A stretch of DNA of 64,000 nucleotides from Dipteris shenzhenensis (Eukaryota; Polypodiophyta; Polypodiopsida; Gleicheniales). The notes under the pieces are model-generated. The model was not told the origin of the DNA, made no database searches, and was given only the letters and a program-made list of their open reading frames with translations. This document shows positions 1 through 13,200 of the stretch, piece by piece; the stretch's first letter is position 1; every line of letters starts with the position of its first letter. A program made the translations under genes and the position numbers. The stretch lies in NCBI GenBank assembly GCA_047967505.1, contig CM106539.1; one strand, 5' to 3'.

Positions 1-2726
1 CATAAAAGAGGTATCTCTAGATGCAGTATTTTGAATGTTACGTGAGCTTCAATCTATTTATCATTCTAAAGTATTGTTCATAAATACTTGTATTTTGTAG
101 CTCTTCCAACAATTCAAGGTGAATGTGGTACAAATCATAGATGAAGAAACATGAAAGCGACAAAAAAGAGGAAAGAAAGTTTTCTATAATGACAAACAAA
201 TGAGAAGGGTGGAAGTTCCACTGAGGAATATGTATATGGATTCAATATAGAAAAGGATTATCGTCCCTTGACGGCTAGAGTAACCAATATCTTCGAAGAT
301 AACCCAAAGGGGAGGAATAATCTCATTGATGGGTCAACAAATCATATTATCCAAATACTATCAAAGGGAGAGGAGGAAACATATGAAATGTTGAATCGTG
401 CAAAAGCACAAATGATGCTTGACAAATACACACATGATACCATAGCAATTCAAGAAGGTGTTTGATTTGAAGCCTCAAGGTGATAGTTGTTGAGATAAGG
501 TCACATGCAAGTTGGAACCAAAGTTTACAAAGGACACGTGTGACTATCTTCCCACCATCAAAAATACCAATTGCATAAGGTAAAACCATATCTAGATTAA
601 TACTTACTTTCTTATTTCATATCATCATCATATACAATCACATCAAGATTCTCTCATTCTTCAATCCACTCTATTGCATGGGTACTACAGATGCAGATCC
701 AAATGTCTCTTGCAAACCAATGACAATTTGGTAATGAATTTTATTTACTACATCACTTGTGTAGACATGGGAAATAATTACATCGACAAAAATACAGACA
801 CAAACTACAGACATCCAAAAATGTCTGAAAGAACACGACTCATTCATTGATTAAAATGTTGATGACATTAAAGGTACATTCCATTCAAAGAGCACTTTGA
901 GACTGTTAGCTAGGTATCTATGCCTATATTCAGATTTGTGGATAGGCATTGCTAAGGCTAGGGAGAGGGGAGGAAAACAAAAGACTAAACAAGATTAAAG
1001 AGAAATGTAAAATGTTGGCTTCCATGACTAAACCCCATTTTATTTCCAAGCGAGCATAGGACCTTTACAATGAAAGTGCCATAATGAAAGTGCCATGCCC
1101 TTTCAACCACTCTTTTGTGCCACCACCCACGCGCTAACTCACTCTGTGACTCCCTTAATTAGCCTCCACCAAACCCTTTCCAACTTGTAGGCATAGATAA
1201 TTCAGCCTATCATCTAAAAGCATATTTATTTTGTTCCATTCTAATGCGTATACATAACAATTCATGTCTTGTTTTTATTCAAGCATTGATGTAAAGGTGA
1301 TTCCAATTTTATTAAAACTTCAACTTATTGTCTATTTCTATGACTTAAGAAATTGGTATTCTAAAACATAGAGTATGGTTATGCTTTTCTACTCTACATT
1401 GAGTTTATGAGAATAAAAAATACATCCCTTAATTATTATCTTCCTTCATTCTCTCTCATCTCGATTATCTTATCATCTTTTTCAGCTTTCATCCCTATGT
1501 TGCCTAACCACTCTAGTTACCACAGAGCTTCCTCTCACCATTATTACTACTTGCAAATTGAATTCAAATTTTCAACCCTACCTGGGGACTATGCTAGAAC
1601 AAAGCCTTATCACTATGCTAGTATATCTTATTAGATTTCATAACCCTTGTTTAAAGGAATGTTGTAGCTTTTAAGATGTATTCATTCCTCTTTGAAGGAC
1701 CTTTGTAGCTAGCTTTTGATTTCTCAGTGGTGGGAGTCTCTTATAGCTTACAGGTCCTAAATTTAGTAATTGAAGGTGATATCCTCCTCTCTCATCTTCA
1801 TTTATTCCATCCGTATCAACCTTTCCTTCTTGTTCTATTTCCCATTCTTGTTTTCTTGTCTAATCATATCATGTGGATTTAAAATGCTAACGCCGCAAAC
1901 TTGGCATAAAAGCACATGCAATGGTATTTCTCTAGTGCTATCCAAAAATGGCAAGGGGATAAGTATATTTCTTTTCCTTGAAACAATATTATACATCAAT
2001 GTACACAATTGGCCATTTGACAATTTTCTAATTCAATGATTCTTCAACGTCAATAGGAAGTGGGAATCAAGGAGAAGCTTATTCTCAAGCATGATGATTC
2101 TTGATAGATTCTTTGCATTTAACTATTTTTATTTCCATGCATCTATGTCCAATTTCTTATCTTGAATAATTGATATCATGATGGTTTCTAGAGTGAGCTT
2201 GATAAGACTTACTAATTGTACTATTTCATCCCAATCACTCTCCTTTTTGTTGAGTCCCTTAAGTTGATTTGCTATTAATGGTGTTGTTGAAGATGAAGCT
2301 AGATCCTTTTGCCTCTCAGCTTTCTCTATAATATTATTTCACCACTCTTATAATTTGGAAGATATGTATGAGTTTAAACCCATAATTGCCATAATTGTTG
2401 TCCTTTACTATTATACTCCAAAAAGATGATATTATCATCAATACTTATATAAAAAGTGCAAAACAATTGCAATAGTGTCTTTGATTTCTATAATTTTGTA
2501 CTTTTAATAAAAGATAGATCTAAAAGCAGGGTCAAAATCCACCAAGTTATTGCCAAATTGCAAAAAATAATGACTAGAACTATTACAAGAGTTATACTTT
2601 GCAAAGTATGCCAAAATAATCATTTTTGTGTTACAATGATGGATAGCATTTAATATTTTGAATGTGCTACAATGGAAACTGCATTGAAATTTAACAAAAT
2701 AATGACAAAAAGTATGACAAAATAGG
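1..2726. other. AT-rich DNA without recognised genes
   Basis: No reading frame here shows a motif I recognise. The longest open stretches are under 100 codons and have no family signature. The DNA is AT-rich and probably old repeat or intergenic sequence. A 65-codon stretch at 268-465 is followed by stops and was not accepted as a gene. Confidence 0.5.
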
Positions 2727-3440
2727 CTAAAAATAGCATGCTTACTAACGCATTGATTGCCATGAATAATGATGATTAAAAGTGTCTAAAATAGCCCCAA
2801 AATTATTGCAACAACTTGTGCTTTTACATCGTGAAATTTAGGTTCACAATGGGTCCAAATTTGTTGAGAAATAGCCAAGACATAAGAACAATAGGCAATT
2901 TTATGCTTCAAAAAATAAAATAAATTAAGGCGACTTTTAGTTATGGTTGGCTTTTATAGATTGGTGTAGAGGCTCAGCTCGCCTAACCATCCACTATGAT
3001 AACCCTAAACGATCAAGAGAAACATAAGAATATGCCATAAATAATGCATACAGATGACGAGATATGCGTATGTTGTAGTGTTGAGGTAGATGCATAAAAT
3101 TGCACTGAAATGACCAAAAAAAACTCAGAGGCTAAACATAGCATGCTTACTAATGCATTGATTGCCATGAATAATGATGCTCAAAAGTGTTTAAAACAAT
3201 CCAAAATAATGGCAACATCTTGTGCTTTCATGTCTTGAAATTTGGTTCACTGTTCGATTAGAAATATCCAAGACATAAGGTACTAATAAAAGGCAATTTC
3301 ATGATTGAGAAAACGAAATAAATTAAGGCAACCTTTGGTTATTGTTGGCTTTTCTAGATTGAAATAAACGATCAAGAGAAAAATAATGCATAAAGATGAT
3401 GACATGAAATGCATATGTGGAAGTGCTGAGGTAGATTTCA
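2727..3440. repeat. Imperfect tandem duplication, about 405-bp period
   Basis: Two diverged head-to-tail copies occupy about 2727-3085 and 3134-3440. Both contain, in the same order, a block around 'catgcttactaa', a 'cttgtgctttcat/acat' block, a 'ccaagacataag' block and a 'gaggtagat' block. The copies differ by many substitutions and small indels, so the duplication is old. No coding potential was seen in either copy. Confidence 0.75.
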
Positions 3441-4764
3441 ACGACTTTTCTGGACTACAAGTTGATACGAGAAATGTAGCAAAATATTTTATGTTTGTCC
3501 ATTTCATGTGCAAGTAAGAAGAGGCTATGGTGGATCAAGATGTTGTCCTAATGATGAGGCTTAATTATTCTAAGGTATGTAGAAGTCAATTATCAGATCT
3601 AAGGTGACAGTTACATACAGCATGATCTACAATACATTTTACAATACCACGAAATTCTTCATGGATCAAAAGCTATGGCTTTTTAAGGCTTTGCAAAACT
3701 TTGTCTAGACGAGTGGTCAAAAGTGATATGTGACATGTATGGTGATGTGGCACTATGTGTCCATATGCTGCATGCAAAGAGTGTACTTAGGTGGCACATG
3801 ATGAGGTGGTAGTGTGCCACATGTCACTAATGATATGGCACTATTACTTGGACATATGATGACATGGCATTGTTGATGTGGCTACTAATGACATGGCATC
3901 GTTGTTTATCTACTGATGAGCTGATGAGACTTTGTTGTCATTATATTTTCTTTTTGTGGCAGAAATTTGGCTTCACGGTGGGGACTATCTATTATCACAA
4001 TCACCCAGCAGGATTGTTCTGAGCACTAGGTCAATAGTTAAGTAGGATGCACTCTTTTCCAGCAGCAGCTTTTAGTGTGCAATCCACATAGTGGAGATAA
4101 ATCCCCATTGTCCTTTCTATGTAGCAATATTGTATTACTCTCCAGACAAAGCTTGTTGAGAAGCATGTTAGCTTTATGTTTCTCAATTGCCAACGTTTCA
4201 ATGCATTGAGCAAACGGCATGGCAGAAATTCCCTTTTTGGGCAATATGGCAATTCTCATCACCTCTTCATAAATTTGTTGACTCCTTGAAACTAACTATG
4301 GAGAGCAGTCCTTTGCAGATCTACAACCTAAACAAAGTTGGTATAAAGATAATAATATCTGCTGAATATCTTTGAGTTACCTAGATCACTTACATTTGTG
4401 AGGCGTTGCCTAGGTGAAAAGGGCATGAGCATTGAGTGTGCATGCACACATGCACCCATGTGCACACACACACAGATGCTTGCAAGCAAAGATGTGTGCA
4501 GCAATCAAGCCCAAAATTTTCCCATCATAAGAACATATTTTCTAACTCCGTGTTTTTTGAAGAAGATATCATAGGACATCCCTATTTGTGTAAAACGTCA
4601 CTCAACAAAGTAAGGAGATCAATGAGGTATATTCAAACAGGATCTCCCGAGACAAGAAGAGGTGATGACTGCCTTTGCTATTTGGTTATAAGTATTTCTA
4701 TGGACTTTGCCACAATTGAATATTGATAGGTATCACTAGTCTAGTAGTTTAACAAGCAGATAAT
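3441..4764. other. Unrecognised intergenic DNA
   Basis: Nothing recognisable. Around 3720-3920 there is a run of related short phrases (variants of 'atgatgtggcac' and 'gacatggca') that looks like a degenerate minisatellite. At 4440-4475 there is a short CA-rich tract. Open frames are short and overlap on both strands without conserved motifs. Confidence 0.45.
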
Positions 4765-5220
4765 ATGAATATTCAAATCAACATTCTACCCGCTCATATC
4801 ACCTACAAGGACCAAGGGAGACAATGTCCAGAGCAAAGGTACTTCATACAAAATATCTACTTAACATCCATGTACAATTCTTTCACTGTGGCATGTACTT
4901 CATAGTTTCAGCCTCAGCTCTTTTGACTTCAAAGAGAGCTGAGTGGCTGAAAAACCAACGCCTGTGCAACACTCCTAAATCTACCACAGTCCTCACCAGA
5001 TGCTCAAGTATGACCAGGTAGTATGGATATTAAAATCAACATTCTATCCAGTACAAAATATCCATGTAAAAATTCTTTCACTGTGACATGTACTTCATAG
5101 CTCTCACATCAGCCACATCTCGTGCGACTTGAAAGAGAGCTGAGTAGTCCAAAAACAACCCCTATGCAACACTCCTAATTCTACCACAATCTTCTTCAGA
5201 TGATCACGCAGGACTCTTTA
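4765..5220. repeat. Tandem duplication, about 220-260-bp period
   Basis: The segment at about 4765-5020 is repeated at about 5025-5215. Both copies share 'aatcaacattcta', 'ttctttcactgtg', 'catgtacttcatag', 'gaaagagagctgag' or close variants, and 'caacactcctaa', in that order. The copies are clearly diverged. No function is inferred. Confidence 0.7.
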
Positions 5221-6484
5221 TATAAGCTTCATCAAGCTTGAAGGACAATACTTCAAGTACTGTCACAGTAGCGTCATGGCTGCAAGGATTCCAGACATCA
5301 AAAAACTTTTTTATCCCAGTAATCCTACCAGACACTGATCAATTCAAAGAACTTGAGCCTCAAGTATACACTGTTTGCAAAGCTCAAGAAGAACAAGTAA
5401 AGCATTTCCGAACTATCATTGATGAGTGTAATCTGAACATCACCATGATTTTTACATCCTAACGCTGCCAACATGCACTGCTAGGCCTGCTAGTCATTGT
5501 GTAAGAACAATATTCCACATTATTCGTGACCAAAATTCCCAATTACTGCAATCAAGCAGTATAGAATCCGTTTGCTTTTTCACCCCATTATCAAGCATAG
5601 CAAGTTGAAATAACTGCTGTGAAAGCCAATATTAGGCAATACACTTATCTATGCAAATTTGGGAGCTAAAATCTTATCCACAAGAAAGACAAAAAAACTT
5701 ATGATTCCGAAAACTAATTGCCCAGAATGACAATATACCACACCCAGTTGCTGTACCACAATGCTAGGAAGAAAATGCAGAGCTTTGTACTCAAATAAAG
5801 GGTGAAAAATGAAGGCCAAAATGATCGATCACATAATATAACTGGACGGACTGATGTGCCAAAATCACACCATCTTTATGCACAAGGCCTCCAGTTTGCT
5901 GTATCCATGTGCTACCCATCCACATCAACATTCCCAAACTTAGCACCATAAACAAGAGTGGTCTTCAAGCACATTCACTCATAAAACATAAAATCATTGA
6001 ATTTTCCATGAGGCTACAGCCTACGATGCCCCTACTTATGTCATCAGCACATCATATAAGTGATGCTAGATATGGGCCGATTCCCCTAGACCGAAGACAA
6101 GTGCTGCTTGTATAAGAAGATGGTCATAAGTTTGATTCATCTAACATTTAGAACATGTAAATCTAAGCAAAGTCCACACGTGTAATATAAAATAAACATG
6201 CCATAATAAATATTCAGCCGAACATATTCTTGAGAGCTGCAAGTTCAAGAGCCATCTACTCTGTTTCTGCTTCATGATGCATTGGGCAATACAATACCTT
6301 CCTGATAGTTGGGTGCTCCAGTAAAAAATTGTAGGCCAAAACTTCCGTGCAGTTCAGTGATAGCCAGCTAGGAGCTTATTTGGACAAAGTCCCATCTCTC
6401 TAGAGGGTTGAGAAATCAAATTCTAGCTAGCCCTAAGAGAAAACAGCTTGGCTCGCAATGATCCCTCACACTCAGATTGTGTGA
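5221..6484. other. 3' flank of the pyruvate kinase gene
   Basis: This stretch lies downstream of the PK stop codon and should include its 3' UTR and poly(A) site. I could not place a canonical AATAAA on the minus strand close to the stop with confidence. A 74-codon plus-strand frame at 5238-5462 has no recognisable family and may be chance. Confidence 0.4.
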
Positions 6485-7297
6485 TCACTTAACCTCCATA
6501 ATCTTGATAACAGAAGCAACTCCAATCCGATGGAGTGCCACAAACGCATCCCCAATCTTGCAAAGCCCTTTTGCAGTAGCTGTCTTTAATGCCGCTGTTA
6601 GGATTGCATCAGTAGATTCTGTATCAGAAGCTTTTGCAGATCCCTCAGCAAGCATCGGTACCATCCCTCTATAAACCAGGCTATGCCTGGCAGGTGATTC
6701 ATCACTGCAGGACCAAGTTAGGTTGTCGCTTATCAAAACTGGCACCACCACTGTTAAAATTGGGACCGATGGACGGTATTTTGCCACCAACTTTGCTGTT
6801 GTTCCCCCTCGAGTTAGGACTACAATAAGAGAAGCATTGACTTTGTTTGCTGTCCGCACTGCAGAAGAGGCAAGACTCTCAAGTGGGCTCATTGGAAGTG
6901 GTACAGACTTCATAATTTCTTTGAAAATGGCATTGTAGTCTAAAGACGATTCTGCTTCCAAACAGATTCGAGCCATAGTCTTCACCGCCAACTCGGGGTA
7001 GGCCCCTGCTGCACTTTCACCGCTCAGCATCACAGCATCAGTTCCATCAAGGACTGCATTAGCTACATCAGTAGCTTCTGCACGTGTTGGACGAGGAGAC
7101 TTGATCATGGACTCCAACATCTGTGTGGCAGTTACTACAGGTTTCCCTGCTGCATTGCACTTGTATATCATCATTTTCTGTGCCAAGAAAATCTTCTCAA
7201 CTGGTATTTCCATGCCTAGATCACCCCTCGCCACCATGATTGCATCTGATTCCCTGAGGATTTCATCAAAATTCACCAGACCCTCCTGATTTTCTAT
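6485..7297 (-). CDS. PK: Pyruvate kinase exon 3 (residues 242-511 and stop)
   Basis: The exon follows an ATGCAG acceptor and begins IENQEG, then ARGDLGMEIP, ATQMLESM and LSGESAAG. The C-terminal domain follows and ends ...VIKIMEVK with TGA at 6487-6485. It supplies 270 residues, including the metal-binding and catalytic residues and the regulatory C domain. The C-terminal 'LHRIG.ASVIKI' pattern matches plant cytosolic PKs. Confidence 0.93.
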   Translation of the reverse strand: MENQEGLVNFDEILRESDAIMVARGDLGMEIPVEKIFLAQKMMIYKCNAAGKPVVTATQMLESMIKSPRPTRAEATDVANAVLDGTDAVMLSGESAAGAYPELAVKTMARICLEAESSLDYNAIFKEIMKSVPLPMSPLESLASSAVRTANKVNASLIVVLTRGGTTAKLVAKYRPSVPILTVVVPVLISDNLTWSCSDESPARHSLVYRGMVPMLAEGSAKASDTESTDAILTAALKTATAKGLCKIGDAFVALHRIGVASVIKIMEVK

Positions 7298-10200
7298 CTG
7301 CATAAAATTATTGGTCAGATTACCAGCCAAGGAACAAGAATCATAAAAAATCAAGCAAGTTACAACACTTTTATACCTTCCTACAACAAGAAGATGTTGT
7401 GTTATAAATTAGAGAGACATTGAACAGCCACAAGATAAGAATGGATTTCAAGGGGAGGAAAGGAGGGAAGGCCTGTCATACTGTCCTGCAATATGTTATC
7501 CTTCCTTTGACTTCCCCCAGCCCTGATCTAGGGGTCAGCCTCAGCAAAGAACAGGGGGAAGAAGCTAATATATTGGCAGATAGAAGCTCAAGATGCACAC
7601 CTGGGCATCCACATCCAAATTGATGCCGAAGGAGCTGATCACATAGTATCTTGTTCCCTTCCTGCATTGGAGTTAGTGGCATATACTCCTATATAGACCT
7701 CAAACGGGCTGGGTTTGCCATCAATAAAGGTGCGTGCTGGCCTACCCAGGTGTAAAACCCAACTGACCCAGAGTCAGCCCTTGGCCAACCTGGCTCACCA
7801 TATGTTCAGTCCACCCAACTGCTCCCACTCAGGGTTCTGCATGGCATTGCTGCCCAACTTCCCAGTCCTTGTTGGGCTCCTGGCTAGTTCATATCTTAGT
7901 CTACAATTAATTGGTCCTTTTTGGTGGACTGCAAAAAGCCTATCATTAGCCTCCTTCTACCTCCTCAATTAATTGGTCCTTTTTGGTGGACTGCAAAAAG
8001 CCTATCATTAGCCTCCTTGTACCTCCTCATTGGGGTTATCCCATACTTAAGCTCTGAAAGGATGCTGATTTTCAATAGATGACCAATAACTTAAGCAATT
8101 CATCATGTAATGCGAGGAAGAAAACACCCATTCTAGAAGGTTTGCAAAAAGAAAGAATGCATTAAAGCCACAGGCTGTGACACGGGAAAGGACAACAAAG
8201 CCAAAGCAGTTTACCTTTGACATGAGATAAATATTCTTTGCATCCTTGCCAAGCAAGTTCCGAACAGAAACAAGGTCTGAACCCTTTCGAACAAAAGAAA
8301 GGGCAATGACGTCTATCTTGTTTGGTACGCCCCATTTCATGATATCGTCCACATCTTTATCTGTCAGAGTGGGAAGATCAACAACTACCCCTGGTAAATT
8401 GACATTTTTTCTCTCACCCAATACTGCTGTATTTTCACATCTGACCTTTACAGTCCCACTGTAGGTATCACATAATATAACAGTGAGAGAGATAGTGCCA
8501 TCAGAACACAAAATGGTGCTTCCTGGTGACACATCATGTGCTATCTTTTTGTAGCTCATGGATATCATTTTGGAGCTGCCCTTCAAACTGTAATCAGTGG
8601 AGATAGTTAACTCTTCGCCTTCAATGAGTTGAACAGGCTTACCATCTTCCAAAAATCCAGTACGAATTTCGGGACCCTGCCAAGAAATAAGAACTGGGTT
8701 ATACAAGAAAAGCTTGCTATTCTTCATTCCAGAATCATCCTAGTACTAGAAATCCAACAGTACCTGCTTTAAGCATCATCAATCAAATGAAACATATTTT
8801 AAAAAACAATAAGAATGACCATCATAACATTAATGCTGACATTATTCAAACTGGCTTACAAAAGGGTAGTACAAACTTTTATAGAGGCATCATCTTTTTT
8901 ACCCAGCAAGAAGAACGTCTTTCTTGGAAACATACAGAAATATGACCGACACCATGAATTATTTTTGGCACATATGTTGCAGCACATGCATGAATAGATT
9001 TTAATGTAGAAAAGAAGCTTCGAATACAACATGAACAAACATTTTTAAGTTTTCACCACTCCTGTCATTCACGAATCTCTCTTCAAGATATATCCACATC
9101 TTGCAGCCCTTTTGTTCGGTACAATAATCATCATGAAACTCGAAATATCCATATCAGGATAAAAACTCATTTCTAAACCTGTAAGAGTCTTGCCAGTCAC
9201 CAATCATAGCGCATGCATTTTATGCCTCTTAACTGCACTACATGCTAGCTTATACAAGGGACCTTACACGTTAATTAATCATACCATATGCCTCTTATGC
9301 TTCTAAGCCTATGGTATGCAAGGACCTGTAAACGTACTGAGGAGAGAGAGGATGAAACAGTCACCCAAGGCAAGGGTAACTAGGCCCAAGCCTGGGTGTA
9401 ATGTAAGTTCTACTTTGAAGCCAACACCTGCAAAACCACCATGGATTTTATATATATATTATCCACACACACACACACACATATATATGTATGTATATGT
9501 ATATGCCTTTGTAAGACTAGAATATATCAAATCGTACAAATTCAGATTAGCAAGACCATATTGACCGAACCATACATCTAATGTAAAGGATTTTGAGCCT
9601 GAGGTTAGCCAAGCATCATGCCGCGTCCATGCCCGTGTCCCATACCATAGGAGTCCACCAATCGAAGCATGAGCACCTCTGGCTAGACCAAAAAGTCACA
9701 AAAAATCGCAATCCCCGATGTTGAAACAGAAAGCAACCTTTGGTTCTGTTCTTTAAACCAACCCTTCTCAGGGGGGCTAAACAACATCGGATGAGAGCTT
9801 CTGCTTTACCTGAGAACCATCAAAGATGACTTCGCGATGAGCAAGTGGTCCAGAAGCAAGCCTAGCCCTCTTCCATGCCAGGGAGAGTGGTGAGCAAGAT
9901 GTGAAAGTAGAGACGTGTGCAGGTAAGATGACCCTTTCTCTGCATCAATTCCTTGGCACAAACACCTTTTTATGACCAGGGGTTGGCCCCTTGCCATCCA
10001 CTAACCACACCTTGAAGCAGGCTCGACAGGCACACAAACTCTGACAAAGCTCCAGGGTCACTTAGCTGCTGCTTGCCCAACACATGGGCTACTCCAGCTC
10101 CTGCTCCACACAACTTGCCCGATACATGGGCTAAACCAGGTCACATCCACAGGAGACTGCAACGACACACAAACCTGTGTGGGCTGTCCAATGCCACCCG

Positions 10201-13200
10201 TCCGTAGATGGAAATATCCGGCTACCGAAACCGAGCAGGCTACCAGGACTGCTAGACATCCATAGGCCTGTGAACCTGGGTACCTCCATCATGAACAGCA
10301 GCCCGAATCGAGTACTGATGCCGGGAGGTCAAGGTTAGCACTACCAGAGATCCAAGGAGAGGCTGCCATGAGCCCCCACGACTAGTCCTGAACCGAAACT
10401 GTACACACAGACCACCAAACCTCAAACTAGACATGGAATAATTTATGTAACTGCCCCATGTGCATTTGACCATATCACTAAGGAACGTTTTTTCATCTTG
10501 GTATTTTGCCATGCTTTTGCAATCTTTTGCTTCTTGCAGATTTTGTTTCCATTATTTTGTTTGTCAAATCCTTCAAATATTTTTGCGGGAAAATTTATGC
10601 ATGCCTTTTCTGTTTGATCAATTGCATTGCTAAATGCGCTATTTGCTTCAATGTTATCATTGTTGAAACTCTTCCTATCGGTGCACTAAATCCGGTGCCC
10701 ATTTTTTATTCTTGAATAACCTCAAAGTGATTCAAGGGATCGATATCAAACTTCCTTGCTGAGTAAATGGCTTTCCTGTCGCGTCATACAAACTGTCTAC
10801 AAGTCTAACATGACTTGGTGTTCTTAATAAACCAACTATATAATTAAATTCTTTATTGCATTGGAATCTTATTCTGTATTTACAATACAATTCTATGCGA
10901 GTGTTTTGTCAATCTCATGAATTGTCATCAACTATGTTGTGACTTTGCATTCCACATTTCTTTTCCATATATTCTTTGAAAATCCTTACGATTTCTTCTC
11001 TAATGCTTGTGTTCCCTTCTAGTGATAAATTGGTAGATCTGGTGGAGTCTGCCAGCCCATCATATCTTCAGACGTTTCATCAAATACCAATACTTCTATT
11101 GGACTGTCTACCATGTCCTGGTATCTGTAATTGGGTTTTCTCAAATCATGGGTTTCCAAGAATTATTACTGATGTTTCTACTTCTGTCTATCCATTTGCT
11201 TATAACGGTACCTACTAATGGCTTTCTAACCAAAATTTTGTCAACGCAGTTCATTCTTTGAGTCTAATCCAATCTTCTAGTGATGTTTCTACTAGAATCT
11301 TACCAAAAACTATGGTCTTTGACTGTTACCCATTTGGTAATCTTGCAATCAATGTGTTCTTTTATCAAGTCATTGTTCACAGAAAAATCTTAATTAAAGT
11401 CCTGTTATGGTTGCTTCTTTGCTTAAAATCTTACTTCCACTTTAATAATCCAAAACTTTTTCACCAGTATTCCTAGTCACCCTGTAGCATCCAGTTACAA
11501 CATATTTTTCTATAGTTTCATTTCAGTTGCTATATTACTTTATTCTGTGCACGTGCTACTGATTTGTGTAGAGGTTTTCTTTTTGGCAAGACTCTAAACG
11601 ACGCAGGTCATCATGTTTAATTAAAAGACTACTCTCAATCTCCAGTGCAGAAATCGTCTGGTCCCATTAGTGAGTAGAGGCTATTGCATGTGATGGACCT
11701 CTCACTAGAGAGGTTAGAGCTGGACAGAGACTTGGGAGTCGTACAGAGACTGAACCTTGGTTGTACAAAGGCTTGGGAGTCGTACAGAGACTGAACCTTG
11801 GTTGTACAGAGACCATAGCCAGATCACCCTCCACCAGGATATTACATCAACATGCACAGAGATGGGACTAGAGAAATTAGTTTATGTGAGTTCTAGTGAA
11901 TATAATCTTTGGGGCATTTGGCAGAGTGAATCATAGTCACTTGTTGCACTCTTTATGGTCTAGAGCACTGGCACATGTTAGATAACACTTGGTGAAGTTT
12001 GGTTAAATTATGAGACCTCCAGCATAGCATTTGAGCCTCAGACTCAGAAAATCTAGCTCGACCCTACAGTTGCTTTACAAAACAATTCTCTGAGGGTAGA
12101 GGGGTCATGGGCCAGTTTTTAAAAGGTCTAGTTACTTCAACTCAGCCCCTAACTAAAGGGTCTTTCTTCTTAACTCTTTTTGTCTCTGTTGACGTTGCCA
12201 CTTGGTCAATTGTTCTTGAAGCTTGCAAGAACTTGATTGTTGCCACTTGACTGATGTTTACTTCTGACATTTGGTGGTCCGAAGTCTTAATGCACTTTCT
12301 TGGTGCCTGATTGATATTTTTATGGAGTTCCCTTGTGCCAAAGTCAGATAATGAATAAGTTATTTATTTGATCTACAGGAGGTGTGTTTTTCCTCTTCAG
12401 CTGCGTTCCCCTGACATCACTCAGGCCCTCGCGGAGCAGCACTCTATTTTTCCATTTTCCTCAACCCACATCTGGTGTTCTTCATATTATGGCTTCACAG
12501 TTGACGATGGATTCGACGCACACGGCCTCTCAAAGGAGTATCATCCCATTCTATCTTCTATCAGAAGGTGTTTTGGTACAATGCTTGAGTCCCCACCTAC
12601 GGTGGCTTCAGTTCTAGAGGATGCCGGGTTCCTCAGCTCAGGGTGATTAATAAGTACCCAAAGTCATTGTCGGAGGAGATCCACCTCGATACCTTGGCTG
12701 GGGGCGATTCTGTAGAACCCAGCAGCATAGTGCAAGGCTATGGCGGCTCAGACTTCATGATGGAGATATAAGAGAGATTGCAGAGACAATATCATTGTGA
12801 CTATCATGCTTAAAGATGGTTTTCCGATGGATCCTCAAAATTATGTCTAGTGGAGCTAAGCTCCAGCTCCCGGCTGCTCGGTGAGCTCCCCCCTCCGCCC
12901 GTGGTGGCCTGAAGGCCTGCTGCTCCTGGCTGCTCCGCCCGCTGCCCCTCCTTGCCACCCTTCGCCCTTGCCTCGTCGCCCTTGCCCCCGCTCCGCCTAG
13001 CCTTCTCCTCCGCCTCCGCTCCGCCCTGCCTTCCCCGCTCCGTCGCTCCCCCCGCCCCTTGCTGCTCCTCCGCCCCCGCCCTACCCCTCCTTCTCCCGCC
13101 TCCTTGTCTCCCAGCCTCCCTCCCTTCCGCCTTGCACCTCCTCCCATCCTCCCGCCTCTCCCGCCAACGTGCCCCCCCCCCCGCCATTCCGCCTCCCCCC

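Larger units (their letters stand above)
8728..12849. other. Intron 1 DNA between exon 2 and the LINE, no gene recognised
   Basis: Contains a TA/CA microsatellite (9449-9506), a 41-bp tandem duplication (11731-11812) and a T-rich stretch (about 10.5-11.5 kb). Short frames on both strands lack recognisable domains. The last 500 bp may already belong to the 5' region of the LINE that follows. Confidence 0.5.

Noticed and set aside
268-560. Possible gypsy integrase tail near the window start
   Set aside because: The peptide has a vague resemblance (AKAQM, VGTKVYKG) but no integrase or chromodomain motif in register, and stops follow.
4436-4480. CA-rich stretch as a Z-DNA or regulatory element
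   Set aside because: Too short and irregular to support more than a degenerate dinucleotide tract.
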